Source: JAAYXU01 sp050942555
GTDB lineage: Bacteria > Bacillota > Clostridia > Christensenellales > UMGS416
Direction: 5' to 3'
NCBI GenBank assembly: GCA_050942555.1
Contig: JBMNNN010000007.1
Location: forward strand, 1 to 28,158
DNA: 28,158 nucleotides
The position numbers and the translations under genes are program-made. Positions 8,119-17,240 of the stretch are shown here, in pieces (position 1 is the first letter of the stretch; every line of letters starts with the position of its first letter). The notes beneath the pieces were generated by a model. The model ran no database searches, had not been told where the DNA came from, and was given only the letters and a program-made list of their open reading frames with translations.

Positions 8119-9237
8119 TCATGCCTGGCGCTTCCTTTGTGACGAGATATTCAGTAAAACGCCGATTTCGCTCATGAATATGATGAGGGACGTATTGCCG
8201 GCGCTGATGAAGGGCAGGGGCACTCCGGTAGGCGGCATCGAGCTAGTAACGACCGCGACATTGATGATGACCTGTATCGCTATGAGCGCCGTGATGCCCG
8301 CAGCCATCAGCAGGCCGAACGTGTCGGGCGCATACATGGCCGTCAGCGTCCCGCGCCATATAAGTGCCATGAAAAAGATCAGCAGCACGGTGACCCCCAG
8401 AAATCCCAACTCCTCCCCGATGATGGAGAGTATGAAGTCGGATTCGCAGTAGGTAAGGAAAAGATATTTCTGACGGCTGTTGCCCAGCCCGACGCCAAAG
8501 AGGCCGCCCGCGCCCAGCGCGTACAGCGATTGAATGAGCTGGAAGCCGGAATCGCGCGGATCTTTCCAGGGGTTCGTAAATATCGTAAAGCGCGCTACCC
8601 GGTACGGAGCGATGAACGTAAATACCGCGCCCAGCACACCCACACCCGTTCCGGTCAGCGCCAGGATCCGCCCGCTGATGCCCACCGTCACCAGCAGGCA
8701 AAAGAACATGAGCGCGGTCGCGATCGTCATCGACAGGCTGTTTCCGGCAAGTATGAGTCCGCACACGACGCCTGCCGCGAGGAAGGGCGCGCTCATGCCC
8801 CGCATAAATTTGCGGAAGTCGCGCCCGGTGACTTCCCTGCGGAACCGGGAAAGCCAATCCGCGCAAAATACGAGCAGCGCGAACCGGGCGACCTCCGAGG
8901 GCTGGAACGATATAAACCCAAGGTCCAGCCAGCGCTTGGCTCCCAGTATGTCCTCCTCGGTAAACAGCACCACCACAAGGAAAGCGATCGATATGAGCAG
9001 CAGCCCAACGGGTATGAGCGCCCTCTGCAGCACATGATAGTCCACGAACGCGAGTATAATCATCAGCGCAAGGCCTATGGCGGCGCCCTGCAGCTGCTTT
9101 ATAAAGCGGGAAAGACCGTCTCCCTCCCGTACCTGATAGCTGTAGTAGCTCGCGGAAAACACCATGACCACGCCGAAGAGCACGAGGCCAACGACGATCA
9201 GCATGATCAGGTAATCGAAGTTTTTGCGCTGGCTCAT
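8119..9237 (-). CDS. ftsW: Septal peptidoglycan polymerase FtsW (SEDS family)
   Basis: Polytopic membrane glycosyltransferase of the SEDS family that polymerises lipid II at the septum together with a class B PBP. The 372-residue protein has about ten hydrophobic helices starting at residue 9. Signature segments are GAKRWLDLGFISFQPSEVARFALLVF, RVARFTIFTNPWKDPRDSGFQLIQSLYALGAGG split over two loops, GVGLGNSRQKYLFLTYCESDFILSIIGEELG, and the last loop PPTGVPLPFISAGNTSLIIFM. The start overlaps the murD stop as ATGA and has a GGGGGAG site. A SpoVE role in cortex synthesis cannot be told apart from sequence alone; the dcw position favours FtsW. Confidence 0.94.
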   Translation of the reverse strand: MSQRKNFDYLIMLIVVGLVLFGVVMVFSASYYSYQVREGDGLSRFIKQLQGAAIGLALMIILAFVDYHVLQRALIPVGLLLISIAFLVVVLFTEEDILGAKRWLDLGFISFQPSEVARFALLVFCADWLSRFRREVTGRDFRKFMRGMSAPFLAAGVVCGLILAGNSLSMTIATALMFFCLLVTVGISGRILALTGTGVGVLGAVFTFIAPYRVARFTIFTNPWKDPRDSGFQLIQSLYALGAGGLFGVGLGNSRQKYLFLTYCESDFILSIIGEELGFLGVTVLLIFFMALIWRGTLTAMYAPDTFGLLMAAGITALIAIQVIINVAVVTSSMPPTGVPLPFISAGNTSLIIFMSEIGVLLNISSQRKRQA

Positions 9238-10601
9238 GCTTTCTCCCCCAGTTCCCTGACGATCTGCTTAAACACCCGTCCCCGGTGCTCAAAGTCCTCG
9301 AACATATCAAAACTCGCGCAGGCCGGGGACAGCAGCACGTTGTAGCCCGGCCGGGCCATATCGCGGGCCTTGCGCACCGCGTCGGCCATATCGTCGGCGC
9401 GGACCGCCTCTGTAAATCCTTCCTCATGGGCGCTGCGCAGCAGCCTGTCGGCAGTCTCGCCCAGCACGACCATGCCGCGTATGCGGCTGCCAAATGCGCG
9501 GATGAGCGGCGCGAAGTCGCTTCCCTTATCCGAGCCGCCCGCGATGAGTATCGTGGGCAGCATCATGGCCTCGATCGCGCGCATCGCCGAGTCGGGATTC
9601 GTAGCCTTCGAGTCGTTGATGAACCGGACGCCGCCCACATCGCCTACGAATTCCAGACGATGCTCGACCCCCTCGAACGTGGCCAGGCCATACCGTACCG
9701 CCGCAGGATCGGCGCCGAGCGCCAGCGCCATCGTGGAGGCGGCCAGCGCGTTTTCGAGATTGTGCCCGCCCGCGATGCGGACCTCTGCTGTCCGGCCCAG
9801 CGTCACGGGCTCTCCCTCCAGGGGAATATATGTGATTCTATCCTCCCGGATGCAACACCCGGCCGGAACCTCCAGGAAGCGGCTGAAATACATCACCGGA
9901 CAGCGGGCCCGGCTGCCGAGCCCCGCGGTAATCTCGTTGTCGGCGTTCAGCACCAGCAGGTCGCCGTCCCGCTGGTTTTCAAATATCCGGCACTTCATCG
10001 CGATGTAGTCGTCCATCGTCCTGTGCCGATTCAGGTGATCCTCGGTGATATTGAGTATCGCCGACACCGCTGGGCGGAACGTGTCGATGGTCTCCAGCTG
10101 AAAGGAGCTGACCTCTAGCGACATCCGGTCCCGGGGCTGTGTCCGGTCGGCCACTGCCGTGATGGGATGCCCGATATTGCCCACCACATGGGCTGTAAAA
10201 CCCGATTTCGCAAAAAGGTGCCCGAGGAGCGCGGTGGTCGTGGTCTTGCCATTGGTGCCGGTGATCGCGGCAACGGGACAGCGGGTGAAGCGCCATCCGA
10301 GCTCCAGCTCACCGATCACCGGTATCCCCGTCTGCCTCGCCCTACCGACGAAGGGAAGCGAGTCGGGAACGCCGGGACTGAGCACGATGAGATCGCAGCC
10401 CTCGACCAGACGGTCGGGCGGCGCTCCCAGATGGATCACGTCGCAGCAGTCCCGTACCGACGCAAGCGACACGCTCAGCTCTTCTTCGGGCTTGCTGTCG
10501 TTCAGCACGACATGGGCTCCCTTATCGTGAAGCAGCCTTACGGCCGCCACGCCGCTGCGGGCCAGCCCGATGACCAGTACGCGCAACCCTTTCAAATCCA
10601 C
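9234..10601 (-). CDS. murD: UDP-N-acetylmuramoyl-L-alanine--D-glutamate ligase MurD
   Basis: Cytoplasmic Mur ligase that adds D-glutamate to UDP-MurNAc-L-Ala using ATP. I place the start at the GTG at 10601 (VDLKGLRVLVIGLARSGVAA), nine bases after AAAGGAG. The upstream extension to 10655 has no such site and does not resemble MurD. The resulting 455 residues match the family. Visible features are the Rossmann-type N-terminal domain, the ATP loop GTNGKTTTT (115-123), HLNRH in the central domain and the C-terminal domain beginning near EGVEHRLEFVGDVGGVRFINDSKATNPDS. It overlaps ftsW by 4 bases and lies 26 bases after mraY. Confidence 0.95.
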   Translation of the reverse strand: MDLKGLRVLVIGLARSGVAAVRLLHDKGAHVVLNDSKPEEELSVSLASVRDCCDVIHLGAPPDRLVEGCDLIVLSPGVPDSLPFVGRARQTGIPVIGELELGWRFTRCPVAAITGTNGKTTTTALLGHLFAKSGFTAHVVGNIGHPITAVADRTQPRDRMSLEVSSFQLETIDTFRPAVSAILNITEDHLNRHRTMDDYIAMKCRIFENQRDGDLLVLNADNEITAGLGSRARCPVMYFSRFLEVPAGCCIREDRITYIPLEGEPVTLGRTAEVRIAGGHNLENALAASTMALALGADPAAVRYGLATFEGVEHRLEFVGDVGGVRFINDSKATNPDSAMRAIEAMMLPTILIAGGSDKGSDFAPLIRAFGSRIRGMVVLGETADRLLRSAHEEGFTEAVRADDMADAVRKARDMARPGYNVLLSPACASFDMFEDFEHRGRVFKQIVRELGEKA

Positions 10602-10627
10602 ATACAAACGCTCCTTTTTGCCATACG

Positions 10628-11587
10628 CTACAGCGCCCAAAGCCCCGCAAGGCACAGTATGGTGGTTGCTATCATATACATGGCGACGACCCGCGTCTCG
10701 GGCATCCCCATGAGCTCAAAATGGTGATGGATGGGCGCCATCTTAAACACGCGCTTTTTATCGCGCAGCTTGTAGGACGCCACCTGTATGATGTCCGACA
10801 GCGAGGATATGAGATAGCAGCCGCCCATGACCGGCAGCCACAGCGCGGTGCGGCTTGCCAGCGCGACAAAAGCCACCGCGCCACCCAGCGCGAGGCTTCC
10901 CGTATCGCCCATAAAGACCCGCGCCGGAAATACGTTAAACCGCAGAAATCCCAGGCACGACCCCACGAGCGCTCCGCACAGTACCAGCATATTATCCGAC
11001 AGCGGCGAGGAAAGCGCCGCGAAGATCAGCGTATAGGCGGCAAAGTAGACCAGCGAAACCCCCGACAGCAGACCGTCCAGCCCGTCGGTCAGGTTTGCGC
11101 TGTTGACCGTCGCGATGAGCACGAGTACGGCAAAGGGCACATACCACACGCCCAGATCCCATGTCCGGTCGGTGAAGGGGAGCCGCAGCGTCGTGCCGAT
11201 ATGCGTGTACATGTACAGCGCAACTGCGATCGAGACGAGAAGCTGCAGCACGATTTTCTGCCAAGCCCTGAGCCCCAGCGAGCGTTTCTTGTGGATTTTC
11301 AGGAAATCGTCGAGAAACCCGATGATGCCAAAGCCCAAAAAGCAGATTCCAGCGGCCAGCATGTTGGGATCGTAGCTGCGCAGGAACACGCCCGTCCCCG
11401 TCATAACGCCCACCAGTATGATGAGCCCGCCGATCGTGGGAGTGCCCGCTTTTTTGAGATGCGACTGGGGCCCGTCGTCGCGGACCACCTGGCCGAACTT
11501 CAGCTTTGTGAGCAGGGGGATCAGCACCGGGCCTGCCGCCAGGCATGCAAAAAAGGATACGAGTATGGGTCCTATGGCCTGCTCCAT
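10628..11587 (-). CDS. mraY: Phospho-N-acetylmuramoyl-pentapeptide-transferase MraY
   Basis: Polytopic membrane enzyme forming lipid I from UDP-MurNAc-pentapeptide and undecaprenyl phosphate. The 319 residues fit the family and encode about ten transmembrane helices. The catalytic aspartates appear in FLDDFLKI (DD at 93-94) and NLTDGLDGL (165-173). MGDTGSLALGG (226-236) and the histidine loop APIHHHFELMG (284-294) are also intact. A GGAG site precedes the ATG. The gene directly follows murE with 13 bases between them; murF, which usually separates or precedes mraY, is not here. Confidence 0.96.
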   Translation of the reverse strand: MEQAIGPILVSFFACLAAGPVLIPLLTKLKFGQVVRDDGPQSHLKKAGTPTIGGLIILVGVMTGTGVFLRSYDPNMLAAGICFLGFGIIGFLDDFLKIHKKRSLGLRAWQKIVLQLLVSIAVALYMYTHIGTTLRLPFTDRTWDLGVWYVPFAVLVLIATVNSANLTDGLDGLLSGVSLVYFAAYTLIFAALSSPLSDNMLVLCGALVGSCLGFLRFNVFPARVFMGDTGSLALGGAVAFVALASRTALWLPVMGGCYLISSLSDIIQVASYKLRDKKRVFKMAPIHHHFELMGMPETRVVAMYMIATTILCLAGLWAL

Positions 11588-11600
11588 TTCATACGCTCCG

Positions 11601-13058
11601 TCAAGGCTGAACGCCTTTTCCCCTGAGTATTTCCCGGACTACTTCGCGGTCGTCAAAGGGGTGCCTGACCCCCATGATCTCCTGATAGTTCTCGTGCCCC
11701 TTGCCCGCGATGAGCACGATATCACCCTTACCGGCCATGTCGAGCGCGCGGCGTATCGCGGCCCGTCGGTCGGTGACGCGCTCATACTGCGCGCCGGTCT
11801 CGCGGATGCCCGGCTCGATCATGTCGATGATCGCGTCGGGCTCCTCGGTGCGCGGGTTGTCCGACGTGAGGATCGCGTAATCGGCCAGCTCCCCGGCGAT
11901 GCGTCCCATAATGGGCCGCTTGGTCCGGTCCCGGTCGCCGCCGCAGCCGAAAACGATGATGACGCGGCCGCCGGCCAGCTCCCGCACCGCCTCGAGTATG
12001 TTTCGTATGCCGTCGGGCGAATGCGCATAGTCGACGATGACCGTATAGTCGGTGTCCGCAGGAACCCGTTCGATCCGCCCGCTGACGCTCCTGGCGCGCG
12101 CGAGGCCCTCGGCCGTCACGCGCAGCGAGAGCCCCAGGCTCATCGCCACGCCCGCCGCCGCCAGGCTGTTATATACATTAAAGCGTCCGGGGAGCGCGAG
12201 CGCGATGGGCATCGTCAGCGCCCCGGCCCGAAGCGTAAAGCGCGCGCCCGTAAGGCTCATGCTGAGCTCCGTGGCCTGGATATCGGCCGGAGCGTCGATC
12301 CCGTATGTCATCGCGACGCCGCCAAATTGAGAGACCATGTCCGCGCCGGCCGGGTCGTCGGCATTGACGAGGGCGGTCTTCATGGCAAAATCCGTGAAAA
12401 ATCGCTTTTTTGCGGCCCGGTAGCGCTCCATGGTCTTGAAATCGTCCAGATGGTCCTGCGTCAGGTTCGTAAATACGCCGCATTGAAACGAGAGTCCCGC
12501 GAGCTTTCTTAGCTCCAGCGCGTGAGCCGAAACCTCCATCACCACATAACGGCATCCGGCGTCGGCCATCCGGCGCAGCAATCCCTGCAGCTCCATCGGA
12601 TCCGGGGTGGTCAGGTGCTGGGGCACTTCCTCGTCGCCCACCATATTGACCACGGTACCGATGAGCCCCGTCTTCTCCCCCACCGATTTGAGTATGTCGC
12701 GTATAAGCCAGGTCGTCGTGGTCTTGCCGTTGGTTCCGGTTACGCCGATGAGCCCGAGCTTCCGGGCCGGATGCCCGTGAAAGGACGCCGCCAGCAGCGA
12801 CAGCGCCTCGCGGCTGTCGCGTACCAGTACCTGCGGCACGGCGATGCCGGGAAGAACGCGCTCCGCGACCACCGCAACCGCTCCCTGCCGTACCGCGTCG
12901 GCGGCGAAGGCATGCCCGTCGGCTTTGGTGCCGGAGATGCACACAAAAAGGCTTCCGGGGGAAACCTTCCGCGAGTCGATGAGGATATCGCTGATATCGG
13001 GATTGTCCTGGCTCATCACCGTGCAGTCAATGCCCCGGATGAGTTCCTGAAGGTGCAT
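11601..13058 (-). CDS. murE: UDP-N-acetylmuramoyl-tripeptide synthetase MurE (meso-DAP type)
   Basis: Cytoplasmic Mur ligase adding the third stem-peptide residue. The frame begins at 13085 without a ribosome site; GGAGG eight bases before the ATG at 13058 gives the preferred start (MHLQELIRGI, 485 residues). Domains in order are the UDP-MurNAc-binding N-domain with DSRKVSPGSLFVC (28-40), the ATP loop GVTGTNGKTTTTW (105-117), the substrate segment TTPDP and NLTQDHLDDF, and a C-domain with DNPRTEE starting near residue 400. DNPR is the established marker of meso-diaminopimelate specificity (lysine-adding enzymes differ), so the wall is predicted to be mDAP-type. Confidence 0.96.
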   Translation of the reverse strand: MHLQELIRGIDCTVMSQDNPDISDILIDSRKVSPGSLFVCISGTKADGHAFAADAVRQGAVAVVAERVLPGIAVPQVLVRDSREALSLLAASFHGHPARKLGLIGVTGTNGKTTTTWLIRDILKSVGEKTGLIGTVVNMVGDEEVPQHLTTPDPMELQGLLRRMADAGCRYVVMEVSAHALELRKLAGLSFQCGVFTNLTQDHLDDFKTMERYRAAKKRFFTDFAMKTALVNADDPAGADMVSQFGGVAMTYGIDAPADIQATELSMSLTGARFTLRAGALTMPIALALPGRFNVYNSLAAAGVAMSLGLSLRVTAEGLARARSVSGRIERVPADTDYTVIVDYAHSPDGIRNILEAVRELAGGRVIIVFGCGGDRDRTKRPIMGRIAGELADYAILTSDNPRTEEPDAIIDMIEPGIRETGAQYERVTDRRAAIRRALDMAGKGDIVLIAGKGHENYQEIMGVRHPFDDREVVREILRGKGVQP

Positions 13059-13109
13059 GGTTCTGTCCTCCCGCAGCCATTTCATACTATCATATCACAG
13101 ATCGACCGA

Positions 13110-15239
13110 CTAATCATCGGTCTGTTCGGGGTAGCTGATTTCGACCATCACTACGCTGCCCTCGGGCACGCTATCCCCGGCCGCCGGCGTCTGTCCCGTG
13201 ACGACGCCTCCGGGGCCCGAAAACTCGGCCTGCAGCCCTTCGGCCTCAAGCTTCTCGTTGGCCTTTATCGCGGTCAGGCCCATGAGGTCGGGCACGGTTA
13301 CGAAATAATCCTCGCTGCTGCGGGGATCCTCGTCCTCCAGGCAGACCATCACCACAGAGTTCTTGGGCGCCAGGGTCCCCGGCGGAGGCATCTGCTCGAC
13401 CACCTTGCCGCCATAGCCCTCCACCAGCGCTTTGAAGCCCGCGCTCGACAGGGCGGCTTCAGCCTGCTCGACCTCCATCGTGCGCACGTCGGGGACCTCG
13501 CGCGTTTCGGTCTCGCCGGATCCGCTCTGCCGGGGTACGTTGAGATAGAGGAGCGATTCCTCCAGTATACTTTTTACGTAGGGCGCGGCCACTATGCTCC
13601 CGTAGTCCACGGCTGCGTTCGGCTCGTCGACTACGAGGAGCACCACCACGCGGGGATCCTCGGCCGGCGCGAATCCAAGGAACGAGCTGATATGCACATC
13701 GTGCATGATTCTGCCATTCTCATCGTATTTTTGCGCGGTTCCTGTCTTTCCCCCGACGGTATAACCCTCGATCATCGCGTTGCGGCCGCTTCCGTGCTCC
13801 ACCACATCGCGGAGGATCTGCCGCATGAGCGCCGAGGTTTCAGGCGATATCACCTGCCCGAGCGGCTCGGGCTCGTAGCGCACGACGGTATTTCCCTCGT
13901 TGTCCCGGATCTCTTTGACGATATGCGGCTGCATCCGCATTCCGCCGTTGACCGCCGTGCAGGCTGCCGACACAAGCTGCAGGGGCGTAATGGCGATGGC
14001 CTGGCCAAAACCGATGCGCGCCAGGTCGACGTTGCGCACGTATTTGATCGGGGTTACGATGCCGGTCCCCTCGCCATAAAGCTCGATGCCCGACTGGCTC
14101 CCGAAGCCGAACCGGTACAGATAATCATAGAAAGTCTGTACGCCCATACCCAGCGCCATGTCCATGAATGCCGGGTTGCACGAGTTCTGCGCGGCTTCGG
14201 TCAGCGTCTGCGTTCCGTGCGGCCTATCGAACCGCCAGCACTTAATCTTATCGCCGTCGACCAGCCGGTAGCCTACGCATGTGAAGTGGCTGTCCGTCGT
14301 CACCGCGCCGCTATCGATCGCCGCAGCCAGCGTCGCGATCTTAAAGGTGGAACCCGGCTCGTACGCGTCGCTGATGGCCGCGTTGCGGGTCAGTTCCTGC
14401 AGGATTTTAATATCGTTGCGGGGGGGATTGTTATTGTCATAGTCGGGCTTGACCGTCATGGCCAGCACGTCCCCGGTATCCGGATCCATCGCGATCGCCA
14501 TCACGCGCTTGGCGTTCTGCTCAAGCAGGCACTGCTCGGCGTATTTTTCCGCGAAGCTCTGTATCGTCATGTCGATGGTCAGTATGACGTCGTTCCCGTC
14601 GACAGGCGCCACATATTCATCGGCCCCAAAGGGCAGCTCGCGCCCGACGACGTCGGACTCGATCGCGATCAGCCCGGGCGTGCCGCTGAGGTATTTGTCA
14701 AACCGGGATTCGATCCCCTCCAGACCCTTGCCGTCCACCGATGTAAATCCCAGCACCTGGGTGAGAAAATTACCCAGCGGATAATACCGCTTTTTGTCCT
14801 CTACCAGCACCACGCCATCAAGATCGAGCTCGCGTATCCTCTGGGCCTGCTCGGAGGTGATCTGGCGCTTGAGCCAGCGCTCGGAGTATTTGCTGACTGC
14901 CCGCTCGTATACGACGGCCCGGTCCATCTCCAGTATCTCCGACAGCGCATCAGCCACGTGGTTGGCGTCGGTAATCTGGGACGGCCGGAGCACCACAGCG
15001 TCGCAGCTGGCGCTGGAAGCCAGCAGATTGCCGTTTCGATCCAGTATATCGCCCCGCTCGGCCTCTACGGTGACCTCCCGGGTCCATTGATCGGCTGCCT
15101 TCATCTGCAGCCATTCAGAGCGCACCAGCTGCCAGTATCCCACCCGGAACACGATCAAACCCAAAAGCCCGCCCGAAAAGACAGCCAACTGTATGAGCAG
15201 TCTTTTTCGGTTGTTGACGCTGGGTTTTGACAAGGACAC
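13110..15239 (-). CDS. Class B penicillin-binding protein with two PASTA domains (division transpeptidase, PBP2B/SpoVD type)
   Basis: Bitopic septal D,D-transpeptidase that works with FtsW. The 709-residue protein has a cytoplasmic start rich in basic residues, one transmembrane helix (about 13-32) and a dimerisation domain with RGDILDRNGNLLA (62-74). The transpeptidase domain has all three catalytic motifs: STFK (297-300), SCN (353-355) and KTGT (498-501). Two PASTA repeats close the protein: EVPDVRTMEVEQAEAAL onward (about 581-636) and TVPDLMGLTAIKANEKL onward (about 648-705), each ending in a VVMV strand. Only one such PBP is in the cluster, so it may serve both vegetative division (PbpB) and sporulation (SpoVD) roles; that is inference. 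It lies between ftsL and murE. Confidence 0.93.
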   Translation of the reverse strand: MSLSKPSVNNRKRLLIQLAVFSGGLLGLIVFRVGYWQLVRSEWLQMKAADQWTREVTVEAERGDILDRNGNLLASSASCDAVVLRPSQITDANHVADALSEILEMDRAVVYERAVSKYSERWLKRQITSEQAQRIRELDLDGVVLVEDKKRYYPLGNFLTQVLGFTSVDGKGLEGIESRFDKYLSGTPGLIAIESDVVGRELPFGADEYVAPVDGNDVILTIDMTIQSFAEKYAEQCLLEQNAKRVMAIAMDPDTGDVLAMTVKPDYDNNNPPRNDIKILQELTRNAAISDAYEPGSTFKIATLAAAIDSGAVTTDSHFTCVGYRLVDGDKIKCWRFDRPHGTQTLTEAAQNSCNPAFMDMALGMGVQTFYDYLYRFGFGSQSGIELYGEGTGIVTPIKYVRNVDLARIGFGQAIAITPLQLVSAACTAVNGGMRMQPHIVKEIRDNEGNTVVRYEPEPLGQVISPETSALMRQILRDVVEHGSGRNAMIEGYTVGGKTGTAQKYDENGRIMHDVHISSFLGFAPAEDPRVVVLLVVDEPNAAVDYGSIVAAPYVKSILEESLLYLNVPRQSGSGETETREVPDVRTMEVEQAEAALSSAGFKALVEGYGGKVVEQMPPPGTLAPKNSVVMVCLEDEDPRSSEDYFVTVPDLMGLTAIKANEKLEAEGLQAEFSGPGGVVTGQTPAAGDSVPEGSVVMVEISYPEQTDD

Positions 15240-15257
15240 TCCCTCCTGCGCGGCCGG

Positions 15258-15803
15258 TTAATTGGTCTGAAGGCTGGTCGAATCGCCTTCGCCGGTATCC
15301 ATGCTGGTGGCCGCGATCATGCGGATCTGGCCGCTTTGCGGATACCCCATGCCAAGCTGCTGCGCGGACAGCCGAATGGTGTCGAGATCCACCGATTCGG
15401 TATGAATGGCCTCCAGGCGGCTGTACTCGGTTTCGGCCTTGCGGATCTCAGCCTGCAGCTGGCCGATCTCGAGCTGCATGGCCGATATCATGCACTTAAA
15501 ATAAATGATACCAGTACAGGCCAGGAAGACTACAACCGCTACCGCGAACGTGACAAGCGTCCGCATGGCCTGCGTGCTCCCCTCGGCCCGCTCAGCGGGA
15601 TCGATCTCGTGCCACCGCGCCTGCGTGCCGTCCCAGCTGCGCCGCGCCGGGTAGGGCTCTTCTGCCGATGTGTAGCGACCGCTACTGTCCGCCGCACGGT
15701 ATACCGACGTGGGCCGGCTCCGGTATGCCGGTTTCGCGCTCCGGGCGGGATAGCGGCTTTGGGGCGCACGATAGATTTCCTGACCGCATTCCTTCATCAT
15801 CAT
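15258..15803 (-). CDS. ftsL: FtsL-like cell division protein with long N-terminal tail
   Basis: Small bitopic divisome protein, identified mainly by position between rsmH and the division PBP and by topology. It has one transmembrane helix (about residues 81-101, TLVTFAVAVVVFLACTGIIYF) followed by a leucine-rich coiled coil (about 108-135, MQLEIGQLQAEIRKAE onward) and the short conserved end IRLSAQQLGMGYPQSGQIRMI. The 181-residue length is well above the roughly 110-120 of typical FtsL. The excess is an 80-residue cytoplasmic tail rich in Arg, Tyr and Ser. The start is set by GAGGGGAGAG seven bases before the first of three consecutive ATG codons. FtsL sequences diverge strongly, so the name rests on context. 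Confidence 0.82.
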   Translation of the reverse strand: MMMKECGQEIYRAPQSRYPARSAKPAYRSRPTSVYRAADSSGRYTSAEEPYPARRSWDGTQARWHEIDPAERAEGSTQAMRTLVTFAVAVVVFLACTGIIYFKCMISAMQLEIGQLQAEIRKAETEYSRLEAIHTESVDLDTIRLSAQQLGMGYPQSGQIRMIAATSMDTGEGDSTSLQTN

Positions 15804-15834
15804 CTGTATTCTCTCCCCTCTTTATATAGAACGT

Positions 15835-16776
15835 TTAGTATTTCTCAAATACGCGCATCCGCGCGCTGCGGGCTCTCGGGTTCGATTCGGTCTCTTCGGG
15901 CCGCGGCTCCACCGCGCCCCGCGGAGAGGCCTTCCCGATCGGTTTCCTGCCGCATACGCAGACCGGCGCGGACCTGGGGCAGGTGCATGGGTTTTCCATG
16001 CGCCGCATCGCCGTCTTGACCGCCCTGTCCTCCAGCGAATGAAAGCTGATGACGCACAGCCGCGCTCCGGGATTGAGAAGACCGGCGATCGACTCCACCG
16101 CTTCTTCCAGCCCGCGCAGCTCCTGGTTGACCTCGATGCGCAGCGCCTGGAATGTCCTCCGGGCCGGATGCGGGCCGGTCCTGCGCGCGCCGGCCGGGAT
16201 TGCTTTGCGTATGATGTCGGCAAGCTGACCGGTGGTTTCGATGGGCACCCTCTCCCGCTCCCGGACGATGAACTGCGCGATCCGGGCGGCCCATCGTTCC
16301 TCCCCATATGTCCGGATGACCTGGGCCAGCTCCGGCTGCGTGTACCCGTTGACGACGTCCCGGGCCGTGGTGCCGCCGCTGCGGTCCATCCGCATATCGA
16401 GCGGCGCGTCGTGCCCGTAGGAAAACCCCCGCTCGGGCGTATCGAACTGGTAGGACGAAACGCCCAGATCCAGTATCGCTCCGTCCAGCGCCGCGATGTC
16501 CTGCTGCCGCAGCAGCTCCACGGCGTCCCTGAAATCCCCGTGTACCGAGATGAAGCGGTCGGCGAAACGGCTGAGACGCCGCTGCGCCGCAGCCAGCGCC
16601 TCCCTGTCGCGGTCAATCCCCACCAGCCTTGAGTCGGGGCTCCCGGCCTCCAGAATGGCCTCGGCGTGGCCGCCCATCCCCAGGGTTCCGTCCAGATAGG
16701 TTCCACCGCTCACCGGAGACAGGAACGACAGGCTCTCGGAAAGCAGTACCGGTATGTGCCCGAAAGACTGCATCAT
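15835..16776 (-). CDS. rsmH: 16S rRNA (cytosine(1402)-N(4))-methyltransferase RsmH (MraW)
   Basis: SAM-dependent methyltransferase acting on C1402 in the decoding centre of 16S rRNA. The 313-residue product begins HIPVLLSESLSFL, with the SAM-binding strand YLDGTLGMGGHAEAIL (27-42), GIDRDREAL, ILDLGVSSYQFDTPERGFS and RTFQALRIEVNQEL, all hallmark RsmH segments. ISFHSLEDRAVK lies near the end, followed by a Cys-rich stretch (CTCPRSAPVCVCG) common in Clostridia. The start overlaps the mraZ stop by four bases (ATGA). It is the standard second gene of the dcw cluster. Confidence 0.96.
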   Translation of the reverse strand: MMQSFGHIPVLLSESLSFLSPVSGGTYLDGTLGMGGHAEAILEAGSPDSRLVGIDRDREALAAAQRRLSRFADRFISVHGDFRDAVELLRQQDIAALDGAILDLGVSSYQFDTPERGFSYGHDAPLDMRMDRSGGTTARDVVNGYTQPELAQVIRTYGEERWAARIAQFIVRERERVPIETTGQLADIIRKAIPAGARRTGPHPARRTFQALRIEVNQELRGLEEAVESIAGLLNPGARLCVISFHSLEDRAVKTAMRRMENPCTCPRSAPVCVCGRKPIGKASPRGAVEPRPEETESNPRARSARMRVFEKY

Positions 16777-17213
16777 AGCATCACTCCCTGCTTGCGCAGG
16801 TTCTCAGTGAAGCTCTCGATACCCGGCGACTGCTCGCGCTCCTGCTTCCACAGCTCCAGATCCCAGATCTCCACATGGGTACGTACGCCCAGCACGACGG
16901 CCTCTCTTTCGAGACGGGCATAATCCCGCAGCGGAGCCGGGATGAGTATGCGGCCCTGCTTGTCCACGGTCACGTCGCTCGCATTGGCGTACAGCTCGCG
17001 CTGCAGCCGCATCGCGTCCTTGTTGGCGAAGGGGAGGCTGTCCAGCTTGTCAGAGAGATTTTGAAACTCCTCGTTTGAGTAGATATAAAGGCACGGTTCA
17101 AAAAATCCCTTGCATATGACAAATTCCTCGCCCAATCCCTCGCGAAATTTGGCGGGAATGAATATGCGGCCCTTGACATCCATCGTGTGCTCGTACGTCC
17201 CCTTGAAGTACAC
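16773..17213 (-). CDS. mraZ: Transcriptional regulator MraZ
   Basis: AbrB/SpoVT-type DNA-binding protein that represses or tunes the dcw operon by binding repeats in its own 5' region. The 146-residue protein has the two characteristic half-repeats DVKGRIFIPAKFR (12-24) and DKQGRILIPAPLR (84-96), each carrying the DxxGR motif. The start is a GTG at 17213 preceded by AAAGGAGG with nine bases between. It is the first gene of the dcw run; a consensus promoter and three phased repeats lie just upstream, fitting autoregulation. Confidence 0.95.
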   Translation of the reverse strand: MYFKGTYEHTMDVKGRIFIPAKFREGLGEEFVICKGFFEPCLYIYSNEEFQNLSDKLDSLPFANKDAMRLQRELYANASDVTVDKQGRILIPAPLRDYARLEREAVVLGVRTHVEIWDLELWKQEREQSPGIESFTENLRKQGVML

Positions 17214-17240
17214 GCGGCCCCGCCTCCTTTCGCTTCAGGT

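Noticed and set aside
12522..15230. A 902-codon plus-strand open frame opposite murE and the PBP
   Set aside because: It is antisense to two certain genes with full catalytic motifs, has no recognisable domain and has a composition typical of GC-rich mirror frames (His/Arg-rich).
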